64,000 nt of DNA from an uncultured Treponema sp. (GTDB lineage Bacteria > Spirochaetota > Spirochaetia > Treponematales > Treponemataceae). The stretch lies in NCBI RefSeq assembly GCF_934725225.1, contig NZ_CAKVAM010000003.1, positions 186,001 to 250,000 on the forward strand, written 5' to 3'. This document shows, piece by piece, positions 35,556 to 44,593 of this stretch. Numbering within the stretch: the stretch's first letter is position 1; each line of letters opens with the position of its first letter. The notes below the pieces were generated by a model. It did no database searches, had not been told where the DNA came from, and saw only the letters and a program-made list of their open reading frames with translations. The position numbers were made by a program, and so were the translations under genes.

Positions 35556-36670
35556 AGAAATATGATTACTTAATCGTAGGCTCAGGCTTATACGGGGCGA
35601 CTTTTGCCTATCTTGCTGCTAAAGTCGGAAAAAAGTGCCTTGTCATAGACAAACGTCCGCAGCTTGGCGGAAACATTTTCTGCGAGGATATTGAGGGAAT
35701 CCATGTCCACAAATATGGCGCGCATATCTTCCACACCTCAAACAAAAAAGTCTGGGATTTTGTGAACAGCTTTGTTCCTTTCAACCGCTACACAAACTCG
35801 CCTGTCGCAAACTTCCGTGGAAAACTTTTCAACCTGCCGTTCAACATGAACACTTTCTACCAGATGTGGGGCGTAACAACACCTGATGCGGCGATGGCAA
35901 AAATCGAGCAGCAGAAAAAGGAAAGCGGAATCGCCGAGCCTAAAAACCTTGAGGAGCAGGCAATCAGCCTTGTGGGGCGCGACATTTACGAGACTCTTGT
36001 GAAGGAATACACCGAAAAGCAGTGGGGCAGACCTTGCACAGAGCTTCCGGCTTTCATCATAAAGCGGCTTCCGGTACGGTTCACCTTTGACAACAACTAT
36101 TTCAACGACGCATATCAGGGAATCCCAATCGGCGGCTACAACAGAGTTGTTGACGGACTTCTTGCCGGAATCGAGACGAAAACGAACGTTGACTATTTTA
36201 CAGACCGTGAGAAATGGAACGGCATTGCGGAAAAAATCGTTTTCACAGGAAAAATCGACGAGTTCTTTGGATATAAGTTCGGAAAACTTGAGTACCGCAC
36301 AGTTCGCTTTGAGACAGAAACACTTAATGTTCAGAATTTCCAGGGAAACGCGGTTGTGAACTACACAAGCCACGACGAGCCGTTCACAAGAATCATAGAG
36401 CACAAGCATTTTGAGCCGGAAAATCCGTTCTACCAGCAGAGCAAGACGGTAATCTCAAAGGAATACTCAACCGAATGGTACGATGGAGTCGAACCCTTCT
36501 ACCCGGTGAACGATGCGAAAAACGCGGAAGTCTACAAAAAATACAGGGAGCTTGCAGAAGCCCAAGACAAAGTGATTTTCGGCGGCCGCCTGGCGGAATA
36601 CAAATACTACGACATGGACGATGTTATTGAAAAGTGCATGAAAGACTGGGAGGAAGAAAATGAAAGGTAA
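35552..36670 (+). CDS. glf: UDP-galactopyranose mutase
   Basis: A 372-aa flavoenzyme that converts UDP-Galp to UDP-Galf, a galactofuranose donor for surface glycans. The FAD fold is obvious: VGSGLYGATFAYLAAKVGK, KRPQLGGNI, HKYGAHIFHT, then YTEKQWGRPCTELP, YQGIPIGGY and YPVNDAKNAEVYKKYRELA. It overlaps both neighbours (ATGA from wzx, 11 nt into the DUF4422 gene). It is visibly more GC-rich in third positions than the AT-rich glycosyltransferases after it, suggesting a different origin or expression level. Confidence 0.97.
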   Translation: MKKYDYLIVGSGLYGATFAYLAAKVGKKCLVIDKRPQLGGNIFCEDIEGIHVHKYGAHIFHTSNKKVWDFVNSFVPFNRYTNSPVANFRGKLFNLPFNMNTFYQMWGVTTPDAAMAKIEQQKKESGIAEPKNLEEQAISLVGRDIYETLVKEYTEKQWGRPCTELPAFIIKRLPVRFTFDNNYFNDAYQGIPIGGYNRVVDGLLAGIETKTNVDYFTDREKWNGIAEKIVFTGKIDEFFGYKFGKLEYRTVRFETETLNVQNFQGNAVVNYTSHDEPFTRIIEHKHFEPENPFYQQSKTVISKEYSTEWYDGVEPFYPVNDAKNAEVYKKYRELAEAQDKVIFGGRLAEYKYYDMDDVIEKCMKDWEEENER

Positions 36671-37571
36671 AGTAACATTAAACAAAGACAACTGTAAAAT
36701 CCTGATATGCTGCCATAAGCCGTGCGAACTTCCTCCGAATCCGGACGGACTGTTTCTGCCTATTCAAGTGGGAGCGGCAATCAGCGATGTTGATTTGGGA
36801 ATGCAGCGTGATGACCAGGTGAACGGCGAGCCTTGCGACAACATCAGCGCAAAGAACAAAAGCTACTGCGAGCTTACGGCTCTTTACTGGGCATGGAAAA
36901 ACATAAAGAAAATCTATCCGAATCTTGAATATATCGGTCTGAACCATTACAGAAGATATTTCAGTTTTGACAAGAAGAATTGTTTTGATGATGCAGTAGT
37001 TCTTCCTGAAAACGAAGTGAAAAAGTATGAACTTGATAAATCAAAACTTGAAAAAATTCTCTCAAAATATGATGCGCTGATGGCAAAGCCGAGAGTCTAT
37101 CCTTATTCATTGGAAGTTGATTATTCGGTATGCCATGTTTCAGATGATATAAAGACAATAGGAAAACTAATACATGATAACTATTCTGATTATTACAGCG
37201 ATTTTTTAAGTGTGATAACTTGTAATAACAAGTTATCACACTATAACATGACTGTCATAGGGTGGAACGACTTTTGCAAATACTGTGAATGGATTTTCAG
37301 CGTTTTAAATAAAGCCGAAAACATAATAAATATAGCAAATTATAATGCAACCCAATCTCGAATTTGGGGATATTTAGCCGAAAGACTTTTTAATGTTTGG
37401 ATAGTGCATAATAATCAAAACATTAAATTTTTAAATATAATAAAATTTTTTAATGGAACTGTTCATAAAAAAATATGGCAAGTAAAAAAACGTATAAAAG
37501 TTTCACTTGCTTATAATATAAATTACAAATCTATTGGAATAAATTTTTTTTTAAATCATAAAAACATATAA
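36660..37571 (+). CDS. DUF4422 glycosyltransferase-like protein
   Basis: A 303-aa protein of the DUF4422 family, found in capsule and LPS clusters and thought to transfer sugars or pyruvyl-ketal groups. The family core is LICCHKPCELP, VGAAISDVDLG, NISAKNKSYCELTALYWAWKN and YIGLNHYRRYF. The last third becomes AT-rich and basic, unlike the first part, which continues the GC-richer style of glf. A perfect 14-bp inverted repeat lies inside the coding region (37209-37242). Confidence 0.85.
   Translation: MKGKVTLNKDNCKILICCHKPCELPPNPDGLFLPIQVGAAISDVDLGMQRDDQVNGEPCDNISAKNKSYCELTALYWAWKNIKKIYPNLEYIGLNHYRRYFSFDKKNCFDDAVVLPENEVKKYELDKSKLEKILSKYDALMAKPRVYPYSLEVDYSVCHVSDDIKTIGKLIHDNYSDYYSDFLSVITCNNKLSHYNMTVIGWNDFCKYCEWIFSVLNKAENIINIANYNATQSRIWGYLAERLFNVWIVHNNQNIKFLNIIKFFNGTVHKKIWQVKKRIKVSLAYNINYKSIGINFFLNHKNI
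37209..37242. repeat. Perfect 14-bp inverted repeat inside the DUF4422 gene
   Basis: AGTGTGATAACTTG (37209-37222), loop TAATAA, CAAGTTATCACACT (37229-37242). It falls at the point where the gene changes from GC-richer to AT-rich codons. It encodes LSVITCNNKLSHYN, a family-conserved stretch. Confidence 0.85.
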
Positions 37572-37603
37572 AACTAAAATTTTACCGGAGATTTATACAG
37601 ACA

Positions 37604-37846
37604 ATGACTTGTTCTATTTTTATGCCGCTTTATAATTATGAAAAACTTGCAGATTATAGAATCATCCCTATATCAATTTCTAACTCATCTTCCTTTAAAA
37701 ATCAAATTGATTTTGAAGATTCAATCTCTAAAATTCAGAATTATATTATTCACAAGAATCTAGATAAAAAACTTAACAAATTTTCTTTTTATGAGCCTAG
37801 ATATTTTTATGCATTATTTTCCAATAATTTGGTACATTCAACATAA
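37604..37846 (+). CDS. Small hypothetical ORF (80 aa), possible gene remnant
   Basis: MTCSIFMPLYNYEKLADYR... follows a GGAG site. It is AT-rich with no recognisable domain. YYNYEKLADYRIIPISISN and FSFYEPRYFYAL look like parts of a glycan enzyme but cannot be placed. A remnant of a larger transferase is likely. Confidence 0.35.
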   Translation: MTCSIFMPLYNYEKLADYRIIPISISNSSSFKNQIDFEDSISKIQNYIIHKNLDKKLNKFSFYEPRYFYALFSNNLVHST

Positions 37847-37906
37847 AATAAGGATAAAATAATTTCCAAACCACAAAAATTTACTAAAATGGAGTATCTA
37901 TATTAA

Positions 37907-38866
37907 ATGTTGTTAACAATCTGCATATCATTTTATAATGTCGAAAATTATATAGAAAATTTTATTTTACAACTAAAAAACCAAACCTGTCCTGATTTTG
38001 AATGCATCTTAGTTGACGATGGTTCAACAGATAAAAGTGCAGAAATTGCTTTTAAAGAAATAGAAAATGACAAACGTTTCTCAATAATCCAACATAAAAC
38101 AAACAAAGGCATAGGAGCTGCTAGAGCAACCGGAATAGAAAACGCAAAAACGGATTATATAACTTTCATAGATTCTGATGATGAAATTGACAAAGATACA
38201 ATAGAAAAAATACTTTATTATATTCAAAAACAAAAAGCAGATTTATACGTTTTCGATTATTTTGAAACAAGAAATTCTATAAATAAAAGAATTACTAGAA
38301 AAGTAAAAGAAATATCTACACTTTTTACTGATTCAGATAAAAGAATTTCTTATGTTTGGAATAAAGTTTTCAGCAAAGAACTACTATCTAAGATTGACTT
38401 GAACTTTTTTAAGACAATAACATTTGCCGAAGATCTATTTCTATGCATAAATTCATTCTTGTTTGCAGAAAATATCTTTTTTTGCAATGATGCATATTAT
38501 CATTATGTTTTCATCCCCTCATCTCTTGTTCATAGCCGAACAGAGAAGAGTATATATGAAAATATTTTAGTTGTTCAAAACCTTCTTAATAATAATTTTA
38601 ACAATCACAAATATATAAAATTATATTTGGAAAAAGAATTTTTTCATACATGTGGACTATTGATATTTCCCAACAAGAATAATTCTTTCCAATCTTCAAG
38701 ACCGCATTTTTCAGAATGGAGATTAAGAAATAACGAACAAGCAATTTCCATTCCAAAAGACTTGTCTGTTTTCGTGAAATTATACATTTTTTTTATAAAA
38801 AAACGTCTTGACCATATTGCATATATATTTTGGAAAATATTAAAAATCAAGGAATGCTATATATGA
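37907..38866 (+). CDS. GT2 family glycosyltransferase
   Basis: A 319-aa GT-A enzyme. ICISFYNVENYIENFILQL, then CILVDDGSTDKSAEI, GIGAARATGIENAKTDYITFIDSDDEID: the DDGSTD nucleotide-binding and DSDDE metal-binding motifs are intact. It adds a sugar to a lipid-linked surface glycan; donor and acceptor cannot be read. The stop overlaps the next small gene (ATGA), so the two are coupled. Confidence 0.9.
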   Translation: MLLTICISFYNVENYIENFILQLKNQTCPDFECILVDDGSTDKSAEIAFKEIENDKRFSIIQHKTNKGIGAARATGIENAKTDYITFIDSDDEIDKDTIEKILYYIQKQKADLYVFDYFETRNSINKRITRKVKEISTLFTDSDKRISYVWNKVFSKELLSKIDLNFFKTITFAEDLFLCINSFLFAENIFFCNDAYYHYVFIPSSLVHSRTEKSIYENILVVQNLLNNNFNNHKYIKLYLEKEFFHTCGLLIFPNKNNSFQSSRPHFSEWRLRNNEQAISIPKDLSVFVKLYIFFIKKRLDHIAYIFWKILKIKECYI

Positions 38867-39117
38867 ACATCGCAGCCATAAAAGTTTTATTCGAACCAGA
38901 GGCAATAGGACTGGAAAAGATTATTTCAAATATAAGGAGTTATTCCAATATAGAGATATATAGATTTCCAGAATATAAAAAATTCTTAAAAGAAGAGTTA
39001 AAAGAATACTATTGGGATAGTTGCATAAATTCACTTCATTGTTTTAGAAATATAAAAATTTACAAAAAAGCAAAACAAGATTTTCTTGAATATATAAATT
39101 CTGACAAAATAAGGTAA
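38863..39117 (+). CDS. Short GT2-like remnant (84 aa)
   Basis: ATG 38863 overlaps the preceding stop. MNIAAIKVLFEPEAIGLEKI resembles the first strand of rhamnosyl-type GT2 enzymes, but the DXD region is absent; the second half (YYWDSCINSLHCFRNIKIYKK) resembles a GT C-terminus. I read it as an internally deleted glycosyltransferase still translated by coupling. Confidence 0.4.
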   Translation: MNIAAIKVLFEPEAIGLEKIISNIRSYSNIEIYRFPEYKKFLKEELKEYYWDSCINSLHCFRNIKIYKKAKQDFLEYINSDKIR

Positions 39118-39122
39118 AAATA

Positions 39123-40061
39123 ATGAACAATACTATTACAGTTTCCATTCTTATGCCTACTTACAATCATGAAAAATATATTTCTCAGGCAATAGAGTCC
39201 GTTCTTGCACAAAAAACAAATTATCCTTATGAACTTTTGATACATGACGATTGCTCAACAGACAGCACACTAGCTATCGCTCAAAATTATGCAACAAAGT
39301 ATCTTGACAAAATTAAGTTTTTTACAGAAAAAGAGAACCAGGGATTGATGAAAAGCTATAAACGACTTATAGAGCAGTCAAAAGGAAAATACTTGGCAAT
39401 TTTGGAAAGCGATGATTATTGGCTGGATAAAAACAAGCTGCAAATACAAATTGATTTTCTTGAGAGCAATCCAGATTACGGAATTGTCGCAAGTGATATT
39501 ATTACAATTGATGATGAAGGAAATGAAATAAAAAAAGGAGGATTTAACAAAGAAAAAGCATTGACAGATTTTTGGTATACAAAACTTCTTGGACTTAGCG
39601 GCTTTGAAGGTGCTTGTGCTATCATATTTAGAAAAGAGCTTTTCTTTAAATACTGCAACATAAATGATTATATAGATTTAGGGTTCAAAACTTTTGATCA
39701 CCCGACCTGGCTTAGCATTTCGTATCATTCAAAATGCAAGGTAATTCCAAAAATTCTAGCGGCTTATAGACATACGTCAACTTCATTGTCTAACAATATA
39801 CTTTTTGAAAAACATATTGATTTCATATTAAATATTATAGGAATAGAAAAATACATAATAGAAAAATATGGTCTTAATGGAATGACTCAGGATGAGTACA
39901 ACAACAGAATCGCTTTTATGATAATCGGAAAAGCTTTGAAATTCCATAAAATTGACTTATTCTGCGAATATGCAAAAAGACTAACCCCCATTTCTCTAAA
40001 GCAAAAAATCATGCATTTTTTTCCACATTTATATTACTGGCAGTTTATTTTAAGACACTAA
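39123..40061 (+). CDS. GT2 family glycosyltransferase
   Basis: A 312-aa GT-A enzyme with SILMPTYNHEKYISQAIESVL, LLIHDDCSTDSTLAIA, and KGKYLAILESDDYW (metal-binding SDD). C-terminal PRTWLSI-like DHPTWLSISYHSKCKV and YRHTSTSLSNNI fit the family's acceptor half. It is the last gene of the first cluster segment; 175 nt without a clear gene follow. Confidence 0.9.
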   Translation: MNNTITVSILMPTYNHEKYISQAIESVLAQKTNYPYELLIHDDCSTDSTLAIAQNYATKYLDKIKFFTEKENQGLMKSYKRLIEQSKGKYLAILESDDYWLDKNKLQIQIDFLESNPDYGIVASDIITIDDEGNEIKKGGFNKEKALTDFWYTKLLGLSGFEGACAIIFRKELFFKYCNINDYIDLGFKTFDHPTWLSISYHSKCKVIPKILAAYRHTSTSLSNNILFEKHIDFILNIIGIEKYIIEKYGLNGMTQDEYNNRIAFMIIGKALKFHKIDLFCEYAKRLTPISLKQKIMHFFPHLYYWQFILRH

Positions 40062-40236
40062 AATATATCACACTCTTATCTTTCATCATTTACTTTTAGG
40101 GCGAAAACATAAACACAATTCTACAAGCCCAGGCTATTGTTCAGAAAAACTGGATGCTGCAAAAAAAACTAGACGCATTCCAGAGTAAACAAAATCGACA
40201 GTTTATTTTTCCCCACTTCTATGCTATCATTGTTCC

Positions 40237-41844
40237 ATGCAGAAAATCAGAAAACTACCGATAGGCATACAGAGTTTTGAAAAGCTCCGCGAGGGCGATT
40301 ACATTTACATCGACAAGACAGAATTTATCTACAGCCTTGTCCACACAGGGCAGATTTACTTTCTAAGCCGGCCGCGCCGTTTCGGGAAGAGCCTTTTTCT
40401 TTCAACTCTTAAGGCATATTTTGAAGGGAAGAAAGAACTTTTTGCAGGGCTTAGGATTGAAAAGCTTGAAAAAGGCAATCCGGACGCCTGGAAAGCCTAC
40501 CCAGTTATTTATCTGAATTTTGCACAGAACAGTTTTTCAAAAGAAAGCTCTCTTGAAAAAACTATAAATCTTCAGCTGGAAGAATATGAAAAAAAATATG
40601 AAATACAATCTGACTATAAAGACTCTTTGGACCCGACAAATTTTGCAGGCCGATTCATAAACATTGTGCAGACCGCACGGAAAAAGACAGGTCTCCCAGT
40701 TGCTGTCCTTATTGACGAGTACGACAAGCCGCTTCTTGACGCGCAGAGCAACGAGGATCTTGTGAATGAGAACCGCGAGACACTTCGCGGACTTTACGTA
40801 ACATTGAAAGCCTTAGACGAAGACCTTAAATTTGTGTTTCTTACAGGCGTAACAAAGTTCAGCAAGGTGAGCATATTCAGCGACCTGAACCAGCTGAACG
40901 ACATATCAATCACAAGCCGGTACGCCACAGTCTGCGGAATTACAGAAAAAGAAATGCTTGAAAATCTGGAACCAGAGATAAACGAGTTCGCAGAAAAGAA
41001 CGGACTCACAAAAGAAGAATGCGTGAACCAGCTTGAGCAGATGTATGACGGCTACCATTTTCACCATGAGGCCGATGGCGTGTACAATCCATTCAGTCTT
41101 CTGAACGCACTTTACTCAAAGGAATTTTCCCTCTACTGGTTTGCAACCGGAACACCGACTTTCCTAATAAAGAAGCTCCAGGAAAGCACGATGAACTACA
41201 TGGACCTTTCAAACGGAGTTGAGGCCACGGCGCAGGAGCTTCAGGACTACAGGAGCGACAATCCGAACCCGATTCCGCTCTTCTACCAGACCGGCTACCT
41301 TACAATAAAGGGCTACGACAAAGAATTCGGTGTGTACCTTTTAAAATACCCGAACAACGAGGTGAAATACGCATTCATAAACTCGCTTGCTCCGGCAATT
41401 TTGAACAACAACCGCTCCACAGGACTTGACGTTGTCTCGTTCGCGCGCGACATAAAGAAAGGTGACGCGGAAAGCGTGATGAACCGGTTCAAGTCTCTCT
41501 TTGCGACTCTTCCCTACACAACCGCAAGGAAGGAAAAGCGGGACACTGTTATTGAGCAGAACTTCCAGAACGTGTTCTACCTTGTGTTCACGTTGCTAGG
41601 CCAGTGGTCGTCTGTGGAAGAGACATCCTCATTCGGCAGGGCGGACTGTGTACTCCAGAACGGGAACAATGTGTTTATCTTTGAGTTCAAGAGGGACAAA
41701 AGCGCGGACGAGGCATTGCAGCAGATTGAAGAAGCAAAATACGCCGAGCCGTACAAGTCAAGCGGAAAGAGGATTATAAAAATCGGAGCGAGTTTTTCCA
41801 CAAAGGAACGGAATCTTGCTGAATGGAAGATTGTGGAAAAATAG
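40237..41844 (+). CDS. PF09820-type AAA ATPase with C-terminal PD-(D/E)XK domain (copy 1)
   Basis: A 535-aa protein. It opens with KLPIGIQSFEKLREGDYIYIDKTEFI and a Walker A-like SRPRRFGKS (44-52), typical of the AAA-ATPase-like family PF09820. VLIDEYDKPL is Walker B. The C-terminus has NVFIFEFKRDKSADEALQQI, the E-x-K core of a PD-(D/E)XK nuclease-like domain. The family is greatly expanded in gut anaerobes and its role is unknown. It is GC-richer than its surroundings and interrupts the glycan cluster. Confidence 0.85.
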   Translation: MQKIRKLPIGIQSFEKLREGDYIYIDKTEFIYSLVHTGQIYFLSRPRRFGKSLFLSTLKAYFEGKKELFAGLRIEKLEKGNPDAWKAYPVIYLNFAQNSFSKESSLEKTINLQLEEYEKKYEIQSDYKDSLDPTNFAGRFINIVQTARKKTGLPVAVLIDEYDKPLLDAQSNEDLVNENRETLRGLYVTLKALDEDLKFVFLTGVTKFSKVSIFSDLNQLNDISITSRYATVCGITEKEMLENLEPEINEFAEKNGLTKEECVNQLEQMYDGYHFHHEADGVYNPFSLLNALYSKEFSLYWFATGTPTFLIKKLQESTMNYMDLSNGVEATAQELQDYRSDNPNPIPLFYQTGYLTIKGYDKEFGVYLLKYPNNEVKYAFINSLAPAILNNNRSTGLDVVSFARDIKKGDAESVMNRFKSLFATLPYTTARKEKRDTVIEQNFQNVFYLVFTLLGQWSSVEETSSFGRADCVLQNGNNVFIFEFKRDKSADEALQQIEEAKYAEPYKSSGKRIIKIGASFSTKERNLAEWKIVEK

Positions 41845-41881
41845 CTTCTTATAACGCAGTTTTTATTGTATAATAAAAGCA

Positions 41882-42307
41882 ATGAATCTTACACCGCCAG
41901 AACAATATAAATTATGCTCAAACTCAGCCTGCAACAAGTCTGGACATTGCCTTAGGCAGCTTTGCTACAGGCAGCTAACAAAAAATGACATTGGAATCTA
42001 TGTTTTGAATCCGCTTCTTTTTCCAGACGAAAATGAAGAATGTCCTTACTTTAGAACTGACAAGAAAATAAAACTTGCCTGGGGCACAAAGAATATTCTT
42101 GATGACATTCCTAGCAAAAAAGCCGTGGAAATAAAAAAAGAGCTTCTTTTAAAATACGGAAGAACAAAATACTATCAGTTCTACAGAAGTGAAAAACCTC
42201 TTTTCCCGTCTGACCAGCAGATATTCACAAAAATCTTCCAAAAACACGGAATAGAAGTAGAAGCCAAATACGAAAGATTCACAGAAGACTATGACTGGAG
42301 CTATTAA
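41882..42307 (+). CDS. DUF6078 family protein
   Basis: A 141-aa protein with PPEQYKLCSNSACNKSGHCL and CLRQLCYRQL, NPLLFPDENEECPYFRTDKKI, LAWGTKNILDDIPSKKAVEIK and RTKYYQFYRSEKPL. These match DUF6078, common in Bacteroidetes. Four or more cysteines suggest metal binding. Its function is unknown. Given its Bacteroidetes-heavy distribution it may have arrived by transfer; that is inference. A 22-bp repeat array follows its stop. Confidence 0.75.
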   Translation: MNLTPPEQYKLCSNSACNKSGHCLRQLCYRQLTKNDIGIYVLNPLLFPDENEECPYFRTDKKIKLAWGTKNILDDIPSKKAVEIKKELLLKYGRTKYYQFYRSEKPLFPSDQQIFTKIFQKHGIEVEAKYERFTEDYDWSY

Positions 42308-42316
42308 AAATAGAGC

Positions 42317-42409
42317 AAAGAGTTTTACCAAAAGAAACAGAGTGTTTTTCTTGGTAAAACAAAGTGTTTTATTGGGAAAAACAGTCTGTTTTATCCGATA
42401 AAACGACAG
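42317..42409 (+). repeat. Degenerate 22-bp tandem repeats, each a small palindrome
   Basis: Units at 42317-42334, 42335-42355, 42356-42377, 42378-42399 and a partial at 42400. Typical unit AAAACAAAGTGTTTTATTGG; AAAACA and TGTTTT pair inside each unit. Units differ by several bases. Confidence 0.65.
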
Positions 42410-42454
42410 AATCGATAGAAGTATAAGAAAATGGAGTAAAATAATAATAGTAAA

Positions 42455-43900
42455 ATGGTGCAAAAATCTCTAAAAAAGAATGCTGTCTACAGTTTTATAA
42501 AAGCGCTTATGAACCTTGCATTTCCGCTAATATCGTTTCCATATGCATCAAGAATTCTTCTTCCAGCTGGAATAGGAAAAGTGAATTTCGCAAATTCTGT
42601 AATAGAATACTTCACGCTTGCCGCAAGCCTTGGAATTTTTTCTTATGCGGCACGGGAGGCTGTACGTGTCCGTGATGACAGGCATGCCTTGAACAAGATA
42701 TTCCGCGAAATTCTTACTATAAATCTTATCTCTACTGCATTTTCTTACATTCTCCTTTTCATTTCACTTGTATTCGTCAGCAAATTTTCTGAATACAGGG
42801 TTCTTCTTATTGTCTGTTCAACAAAAATTCTATTTACCACAATTGGCGTAGACTGGATTTTCAATGTGCAAGAAGAATACAAATATGTAACAATACGTTC
42901 TGTAATCTTCCAAATTATAAGCCTTGTGCTGCTTTTTGTTTTTGTACGCACTCCTGATGACTATGTCGCCTATGCTTTTATGGGAGTGTTCTCAAGCGTA
43001 GGCTCAAACATCTGCAATATCTTCTATGCACGAAAGTTTGTAAACTTTTTTGAAAAAACAGCGATAGAAATCAAAAGGCACTTAAAACCGATATTTACTT
43101 TTTTTGGAATGTCAGTTGCCTCAAAGATTCATACAGCACTTGACTCTGTAATGCTCGGATTTATGTTAAGCGACAGCGCGGTAGGTTATTATTCTGCCGC
43201 GAACAAGATAAAAGGGCTTGTGGTCGGTCTTATTACAGCAATTCTTGCAACACTGCTGCCACGCTCTTCTTATTATCTTGGACAAAACAAAAATGACGAA
43301 TACCAGAAAATTGTTTCAAAGGCTTTGAATTTTTCACTATTCTTTTCACTTCCGTCCGCAATTGGAATAATGCTTCTGGCAAAACCTCTTATACTTCTTT
43401 TCAGCGGAGAAGAATTTTTAGCCGCACTTCCGGCAATGCTTATAATGTCGCCTGTGATAGTGTTTATAGCGGTGGCGTCTTTTGCAGACAACATGATTCT
43501 TTTGCCTCAAAGACTGGAAAAGGTATCTTTGCAGTCTCAAATAATTGGCTGCATTGTAAATATAGTCTTGAATTACACACTTATTCCTATATGGGGAGTT
43601 TTCGGAGCGGCCTTCTCTACTTTTATAGTGGAAGGAATTATAACCATATATAAAATTCTTTTTAGTATTAAGTACATAAAATGCAATGGTCTTATACAAA
43701 ACCTATTAAAAATTATATTCTCTTGTACTCTTATGTCTCTTGCAGTGCTAGCAATTCTTTATTTCATAAAAAATGTCTTTATTCAGATTGCAGCAGGAGT
43801 TACACTTGGTGCTATGATATATGCCGTATGTACACTTTTATTGAGAACAGACACGGCCTTGATGCTGACAGAAACTATCAAGAAGCGAATTAAAAGATGA
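42455..43900 (+). CDS. Wzx-type oligosaccharide flippase 2
   Basis: A 481-aa paralogue of the flippase at 34113, again with about 12-14 helices and PAGIGKVNFANSVIEYFTLAA near the start. Residue-level resemblance is strong in the first 170 residues (SRI, GIGKVNFANS, AREAVRVRD, LLFVFVRTPDDY). Having two flippases in one locus suggests that two different repeat units are exported, or that a second cluster was added. It has its own upstream AAATGGTG region without a clear promoter. Confidence 0.88.
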   Translation: MVQKSLKKNAVYSFIKALMNLAFPLISFPYASRILLPAGIGKVNFANSVIEYFTLAASLGIFSYAAREAVRVRDDRHALNKIFREILTINLISTAFSYILLFISLVFVSKFSEYRVLLIVCSTKILFTTIGVDWIFNVQEEYKYVTIRSVIFQIISLVLLFVFVRTPDDYVAYAFMGVFSSVGSNICNIFYARKFVNFFEKTAIEIKRHLKPIFTFFGMSVASKIHTALDSVMLGFMLSDSAVGYYSAANKIKGLVVGLITAILATLLPRSSYYLGQNKNDEYQKIVSKALNFSLFFSLPSAIGIMLLAKPLILLFSGEEFLAALPAMLIMSPVIVFIAVASFADNMILLPQRLEKVSLQSQIIGCIVNIVLNYTLIPIWGVFGAAFSTFIVEGIITIYKILFSIKYIKCNGLIQNLLKIIFSCTLMSLAVLAILYFIKNVFIQIAAGVTLGAMIYAVCTLLLRTDTALMLTETIKKRIKR

Positions 43901-43917
43901 CTGCTGGCTATATATAT

Positions 43918-43925
43918 GGTATAAT
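43918..43925 (+). promoter_or_regulatory. Extended -10 promoter of the DUF4160/DUF2442 pair
   Basis: TGG-TATAAT at 43917-43925 forms an extended -10 element, 24 nt before ATG 43950, with AGGAGG at 43937. No good -35 box is needed for this type. Confidence 0.45.
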
Positions 43926-43949
43926 TTAAATAAAATAGGAGGATAAAAA

Positions 43950-44210
43950 ATGCCTACGATAAGTTTTTTCCGTGGAATAAAAATATATATAAATTGGAAT
44001 GACCATATGCCGCCTCATTTTCATGCAACATATGGCGGAAAAGAGATTTTAGTATCTATACATGATATTGAGATCCTTGAAGGAGAACTTCCGTCGAAGC
44101 AGGAAAAAATGGTTCTTGGCTGGGCAGCTTTTCATCAAACAGAATTAGAAGAAGATTGGGAACTTGCAGCTCAAAGGCAAGAATTATTTCCTATCGCTCC
44201 ACTAAATTGA
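43950..44210 (+). CDS. DUF4160 protein
   Basis: An 86-aa protein: MPTISFFRGIKIYINWNDHM, PPHFHATYGG and IEILEGELPSKQEKMVLGWA are the DUF4160 signature. DUF4160 genes are almost always followed by DUF2442, as here after 16 nt, and the pair is thought to be a toxin-antitoxin-like or stress module. That function is inferred from genome context in other species, not shown. Confidence 0.85.
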   Translation: MPTISFFRGIKIYINWNDHMPPHFHATYGGKEILVSIHDIEILEGELPSKQEKMVLGWAAFHQTELEEDWELAAQRQELFPIAPLN

Positions 44211-44226
44211 GTTCTTAAAATCAATT

Positions 44227-44580
44227 ATGGAACACACTATTGATTGGTATATAAAAAAAGGGGTCTCAAAAAAAATGGCAGAGTACTTCATAAAAGGAAG
44301 AAGGAAAATTGCATATGTTCAACCAAATAATGATTTCACACTCCTTTTAACATTCGATAACGGAGAGAAGCGAATTTTCAATGTAAAACCTCTTATAAAG
44401 AAAAACACTGTTTTTGAAACTTTATTAGACTGGAATAAATTCAAGCAGGTATATTTGGACTCTGACGGAACTGTCTGCTGGGACAAAGACAGCTCTGTTG
44501 ACAGCAATATCTTTTGGAATAACAAAATAGACCTAAGCACAGACAGCTTATACATTGAAAGTCTGCCGCTAAAATGCTAA
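44227..44580 (+). CDS. DUF2442 protein
   Basis: A 117-aa protein; the DUF2442 core is ADVQPNNDFTLLLTFDNGEKRIFNVKP-like (VQPNNDFTLLL, FNVKPLI) followed by WNKFKQVYLDSDGTVCWDKD and DLSTDSLYIES. It is the usual partner of DUF4160. The N-terminal extension (MEHTIDWYIKKGVSKKMAEYF) is longer than in many members. The next capsule gene starts 13 nt later, so read-through expression of both is likely. Confidence 0.85.
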   Translation: MEHTIDWYIKKGVSKKMAEYFIKGRRKIAYVQPNNDFTLLLTFDNGEKRIFNVKPLIKKNTVFETLLDWNKFKQVYLDSDGTVCWDKDSSVDSNIFWNNKIDLSTDSLYIESLPLKC

Positions 44581-44593
44581 CAAGGAATGAAAA

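Noticed and set aside
40062..40236. Possible gene remnant (a short Gln/Lys-rich reading frame near 40100-40230)
   Set aside because: It is closed by stops, has no start with a ribosome site and resembles nothing I recognise.
42317..42409. Possible CRISPR array
   Set aside because: Units of 18-22 bp abut without spacers and no cas gene is in the window.
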